Shown here in pieces: positions 59,583 through 64,000 of a stretch of DNA of 64,000 nucleotides (the stretch's first letter is position 1; each line of letters starts with the position of its first letter). The position numbers were made by a program, and so were the translations under genes. The notes beneath the pieces are model-generated. The model did not search any database. It had not been told where the DNA came from and worked only from the letters and a program-made list of their open reading frames with translations. This stretch comes from Uloborus plumipes (lineage: Eukaryota > Arthropoda > Arachnida > Araneae > Uloboridae). The DNA lies in contig JAXGGA010002294.1 in assembly GCA_038373865.1 (NCBI GenBank), forward strand, positions 62,001 through 126,000, given 5' to 3'.

Positions 59583-61723
59583 TGTAATTAATTTTCAAAA
59601 TATGAGTTTTGATTTTGTTAAGGACGACGCAGTTTTCTTTTCTTGTCTTTTTTTTGTGTTGTTGAGTCCTAATGTAAAGATACAAAATCTCTGTAAAGTA
59701 AGCTCTAGTAAAACATATTGCAATATAAGTAAATTCTGTTCCAAAATTGTTTTTATAAGGCGTCATTAATTCCTAAGGTCAATGGTTCATTTATGAATAT
59801 TTAACTAACTTGAATTTGAATTTTTTACCCTTTTGAATAAAGTTTAAATGTTGAGACAAAGCAAAAACTTATGTATTCTTGGCAACAAAGAAAGAGAGAG
59901 ATTATGGTCGAAAAGACTTCCAACAAAAGCTAAGGTCAACAACCAGCTTTCGCTGGGTTTATTTTTGTGTGTACGCTCTTTCTTTCTTTCTCTTTTTTTT
60001 AGCATTGAAAAAATTATATCCTTATAACCATGAGAGCAATGCTTATTGTTCTCTCTCCCTTTATTTGTGCAATTAAACATTATGTTATAATGTTTTTCAA
60101 TTCATTTACATCTAAATGTTTAAAATTTCTTACACTAACGTTTTAATTATAATTTTTAAATACATAATTATTTTAAAATCCAAACTAAAAATTGGTTAAA
60201 ACTCTTAACTAACATTAAAATAAAATTTTCCCTACAAATGCAATCATACTTTCTTTTAAATTCTAATATATTGATACAAAAGAAATTTCGTGAACAAGAA
60301 ATAATAGGACTGAAACCTTGAATTTATTTTCGGGGAACTTTTACATTCTTACCTGCAATGAAGCTAGATAATATATGCCTTTATTAAAATGTCCACTAAT
60401 AATGAGTTTTTACCTCCAGAAGTTTCTTTTAATGAGTTTCGTCTTTTTAATGGTAATATTCTTCCATTTAGAAGTATTTTAATAAATACACATATAAATC
60501 ATATAATAAAGCAGCAAATATTATAGTGAGGTAAAGTTGAAAAATTCCAGCCTACTGTTATAATTAACATTTTCTAAAGTTTAACAAACGGGTGTAATTT
60601 TGTTCCACCGAAAGGTTTTAATTAATTTCTTAATTAGAGTAGTTTTTTGTTCTGCTCAGTAATATTTCTACAGTCATATACTTTGCTTTATTACGGGTAA
60701 TAATATCTTGGATGTCTACATTGTGGAATTCTAATATACAAGAAGGTTAAAGTACGATAAAAATGTAGAAGATGATGAAGAATATTATTGAAAAACAAAT
60801 AAACAAGTTGAAAAAGTAAATAAATAAATCGAAAAAATAAAACAAAATTAATAGTGAAATTCAATTAAGGAAAAAATGAACAAATATAATGTAGAATTGT
60901 ACTATTAACACTGGAAAGATATGTATAATAAGGAAGAGTACAACTTGGAAGAAAAAAATATTTTTTAAATAAATAGCGTAATTAGAAATAAAAATTAAAT
61001 AAAACTCAAGCGTTATTATCAGGGTTTTTACTAAGGCAACGCTACTTGGGAAAATTTAAGTCATAAGATCTCAAATTAATAGCGGTTTAAAATATATTTA
61101 GAAACAGCATTATCAAATATTTTGCTTATTTTTACTATGAATCATTTATAGCTTTCATCCTTTCTATAGTGCAGCTTGCATTTTAATCATATCTATCTAC
61201 ATAATCAGCATCCATTTTAGCTGAATGAATGACCAAGTGTGAAAAAGTTGGGCCCTTCATTGTGGCGTCAGCCTGTATCTTGCTTTGTAAAAGATGTCCG
61301 ATCCATTTCTTCTTCTTTTATCATCCTCTTTCCTCCTGATCTCTCTTTCTATCAGTGAGACATTCTCTTTCAAAAAGTATACTGACCCTTGCTTCCAGAG
61401 GATCACAAAGCAGTTTCAACCGACGTCAAGTCAGTTTACTAATGTCCTTGTAGAAAGAGTTTTGGGCTGCTTCAAATTAAAATGTATGAACTTCATTTTT
61501 CTTCTCAAAATATTAAGGAGCTTTCGGGTTTAACACTCTTTTGTTTAGGACAGAACACTCTCAGCTAGGATATTTTTCTTTTTTGGATGATAAAGGTCTC
61601 GCATTGAAAACACTTTTGAGTCCCACTTTATGAGATATCTCTATGTATTATTTGAAGCTAAAATTGTGTTGCGTTATGTATAACACTGTAGTATATAAGC
61701 CTGAATAGATAAATCTATCCAAT
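59583..61723. other. unassigned sequence, no convincing gene
   Basis: The frame 61294-61533 starts MSDPFLLLLSSSFLLISLSI, which looks like a signal peptide, but the rest has no cysteine pattern or known domain and the start is in a T/C-rich stretch. I do not call it a gene. The ORFs at 59844-60080 and 59879-60076 are opposite-strand shadows of each other. Confidence 0.4.
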
Positions 61724-61727
61724 TTAA

Positions 61728-62243
61728 CCCATTTATGCCTAGCGTCCCTTTTTAGGGACGGTCCAAAAAAGGGTCTGAATTTCCAAAAAAATGAACATTT
61801 CAACCAAATAATCGTGTTAAAATAGTACCTTGGTATTATTTCAATTCTTTATTAACAGATTGCAGCATATAACCATTGTAAAGTGTGTTCTGTAGCAGTT
61901 TTAATATGATCTTTGTCAAAAATTACGTCGTTCTCAATCTCAAGAAAAAAAGCTAAGTTTTCAAAGTTATTCCCAGCTTCCCAGTTTATGTTAATTGCTG
62001 ATTTTATTTCTTCTTATAAAATGTCTTTCTAAATATTATATCGTAGGCAGAAAGAAATTTTAGTAAAAATGTATGTACCCTCTGGGGTCTATCGTAACTT
62101 TTAAGGGACGATTTTTCTTTCCTTAATAAAACAATTATTTTTTACATGATAGTTTTTTTTATTATTTTTCCTGTCCATCAAACACTGTTTGTAACCAGTA
62201 TACAAAATTTCTTTGGAAAAAAAAAATGTCAGGCATTAATGGG
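61728..62243 (+). mobile_element. piggyBac-like MITE, copy 4
   Basis: TTAA on both sides (61724-61727 and 62244-62247). Ends CCCATTTATGCCTAGCG and AGGCATTAATGGG, with the GTCCCTTTTTAGGGAC hairpin just inside the left. Nearly colinear with copies 1 and 3, some 47 kb away. Confidence 0.8.
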
Positions 62244-62288
62244 TTAAGGCAGAATAGGTACGACTTCGGTTTCAGCAAACAGCATTAA

Positions 62289-62490
62289 GGTGGAAGTTCG
62301 TTTTAGCTTAACACACATGCCATAGGGACCCGTTTATATGATAGGCACCCATTCTCAACACACATTTACACAGACAAAGGACAAAGATAAGAGATGACAA
62401 AGCATGTCCATGGCCAAGCCGGGATTTGAACCTGAGACTACCCCATCTTGGTCACACTTCTCTGACCAGAAGAAAAAGTGCCGATCAAAA
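62289..62490 (-). mobile_element. tRNA-derived SINE, copy 2
   Basis: Aligns with 29141-29338. On the minus strand the B box is GGTTCAAATCCC (complement of 62421-62432) and the A-box side TCTGGTCAG (about 62463-62471). The body shares ACACACATGC and GACCCGTTTATAT. More diverged from a tRNA than copy 1. Confidence 0.65.
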
Positions 62491-64000
62491 CTGACATTAT
62501 TCCATATTTTACAATTCGATATTTATGTGTGCGTTGCTGAAAATTCAGGAAAATTTAGACTCTAATATTTCTGTAAAACGGATGGTTTGCAGTACGGTAA
62601 AATGTCCCAGTAATCTGAACTGGGAGAAAAAAAAATTGTCACCAACTGGTAAGCCACGCGTTTTATGGTTCAAAAGATGTAATTTCCCATTCCCTCACTC
62701 CCAAGAAGGGTCGAACTTAATTCGTTGGGGGCTGCACTTGCATAATGATACACTTTTTAACAAGATTTTGATCCACTTGTCACAAAGTGTCAGATTTCAC
62801 CTTACCCCTCCTCCTTTGTCACATGTCACCCAGTTTTTCATTACATATTATTGTTAAAAGTGCGTGATGTCACACTTCTCCCGTACCCTTTTGACACGAG
62901 CTCTTATAATTGAAGGACTTGGGAGATAAGGGGTTATGTGACAAAATAGAATTTGAGAGTAATTAAAGTTCAAAGTTTTATTGTTGCAGTTGTTACAGCT
63001 TTTTTGTTTGCTGGTTTTGTCGTTAGTGTCGGTATGAAAATGGTCTAATGACATCTACTTCTTGATGTACCAAGTTTTATTTGATTACCTGTATGCATTG
63101 CTTACCATTGTCCAGAGTGATCATTTTTCAAAATGTAACATAGCCCCTTCATCCTCCAAGCCCTTCAATTTCTTGAATTTTGAAAACAAGGAAACATACA
63201 TGCCATTTTCCATACAATACAAGCCATTGCTTGGTTCAGAATATGACACCATACAAATGGTTGCCATCACGTTCTGCATGTGATTTCGGGTGGGGGGGAG
63301 GGGCGTCTAATTAAAGCTTCCACATCCGATAAAGCAGGCTCAATGAACGCAGGCCTCCACAGCTGAACGCATCGTTCCCTTGAGTCCTTGTTCTCATATC
63401 GTGGCTGATCTTATGGAAAGGACACGACAGCTGTTGAGAAAACATTACTAAACGATGGTATCTAAAAACATTGCCCAGAAATGATGTGTAGCATATGTTT
63501 TCTTACAGTGTAAAAAATAGTTAAATATAGAGACATATTTTCTGTTGAACATAGAAAAAGCTAGTATAAAACACTTGCTCTAGTATAGACAAGTCTAAAT
63601 AGTTACTTTCAACCGTGCACATTTGTAGATAGTATATTGTAGCTAAAACATAAACGCGAACATGAAAATTCTACTAGCATTCTTAAGTTTGTAAGGTATT
63701 TAAAAGACTCATTTTTAAAATGTTATGACACTATTTTCTGAAAAAAAAAAAAATCTTTCAGTGAAACTTCATTGAACCGGAACATATCCCGCCTAAGCGA
63801 GGGAAAATAATTTACAAACTCTTGCGACAAGCACCAGACAAATATGACACCACATCGACATTTCTAATGCAATATTTTCTGGCTCTTTCGACGCTCGGTA
63901 ATTCCCTGGTAACGATCAAACGTGGCTTCCTTCCAAACATGCTATATTGAACGAATTTAATATGGTTAGACTCGCTCTGACGTAAACAAAGTTGGAAAGT
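62491..64000. other. unassigned sequence, no gene seen
   Basis: The longest frame (62525-62857, 110 codons) and those at 62854-63054 (-) and 63062-63283 have no recognisable domain. 62640-62860 is somewhat GC-richer, which alone keeps it open. No terminal repeats, tRNA or tandem array seen. Confidence 0.4.

Noticed and set aside
61294..61533. Possible secreted peptide with signal-like start
   Set aside because: Only the hydrophobic start supports it; it comes from T/C-rich DNA and there is no mature-peptide pattern.

Overview
This is an AT-rich animal nuclear window, almost certainly arthropod. An arachnid is my best guess, from the style of the Ty3/gypsy, Helitron and mariner relics, but the sequence does not prove it. 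I found no convincing host protein-coding exon in 64 kb. What can be read is a transposon graveyard: mostly non-autonomous, internally deleted or nested DNA transposons, with two broken Helitron/mariner copies and one recently inserted but internally deleted LTR retrotransposon. Between them lie unassigned AT-rich stretches.

Layout. 1-16 kb: an inverted-repeat element with repeated internal motifs (1443-3350), a 634-bp TIR element (3639-4272), a MITE carrying a tRNA-like module (6945-7320), a foldback element (8349-9386), a 104-bp-arm hairpin (9420-9679) and a cluster of TTAA-flanked piggyBac-like MITEs, one nested with a pogo-like MITE (12.2-15.0 kb). 15.8-19.7 kb: a broken mariner next to a deletion-derivative Helitron. 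21.9-33.5 kb: a MITE, a TIR element with a repeated CATTCACATGCCC motif, a three-level nest (hAT > pogo-like > Tc1-like foldback), a tRNA-SINE, a 360-bp tandem duplication, and two copies of one dispersed repeat. 33.5-40.1 kb: a foldback repeat, a composite element with a 60-bp minisatellite, and a 2.7-kb giant foldback that carries the same ORF in both arms, inserted in a Harbinger-like MITE. 42-43.1 kb: a second hAT copy. 45.4-48.5 kb: a Ty3/gypsy element with nearly identical 279-bp LTRs. 49.7-56.9 kb: two more elements of the same kind as the one at 22.4 kb, the larger with a ruined transposase that itself carries a MITE. 57-64 kb: two ACTG-rich palindromic repeats, a fourth piggyBac-like MITE and a second SINE copy.

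The most interesting signal is a group of three unrelated-looking elements (22374-23537, 49753-50179, 54136-56879). They share a 12-bp terminal consensus GGGYNATTCYAC and exact 4-bp target duplications, and each carries several copies of its own short motif internally. The 54-kb copy keeps fragments of an acidic-residue transposase that I recognise as a widespread uncharacterised arthropod/cnidarian family but cannot name. A second theme is the number of long-arm foldback structures (five in 64 kb), which if transcribed would give long double-stranded RNA.
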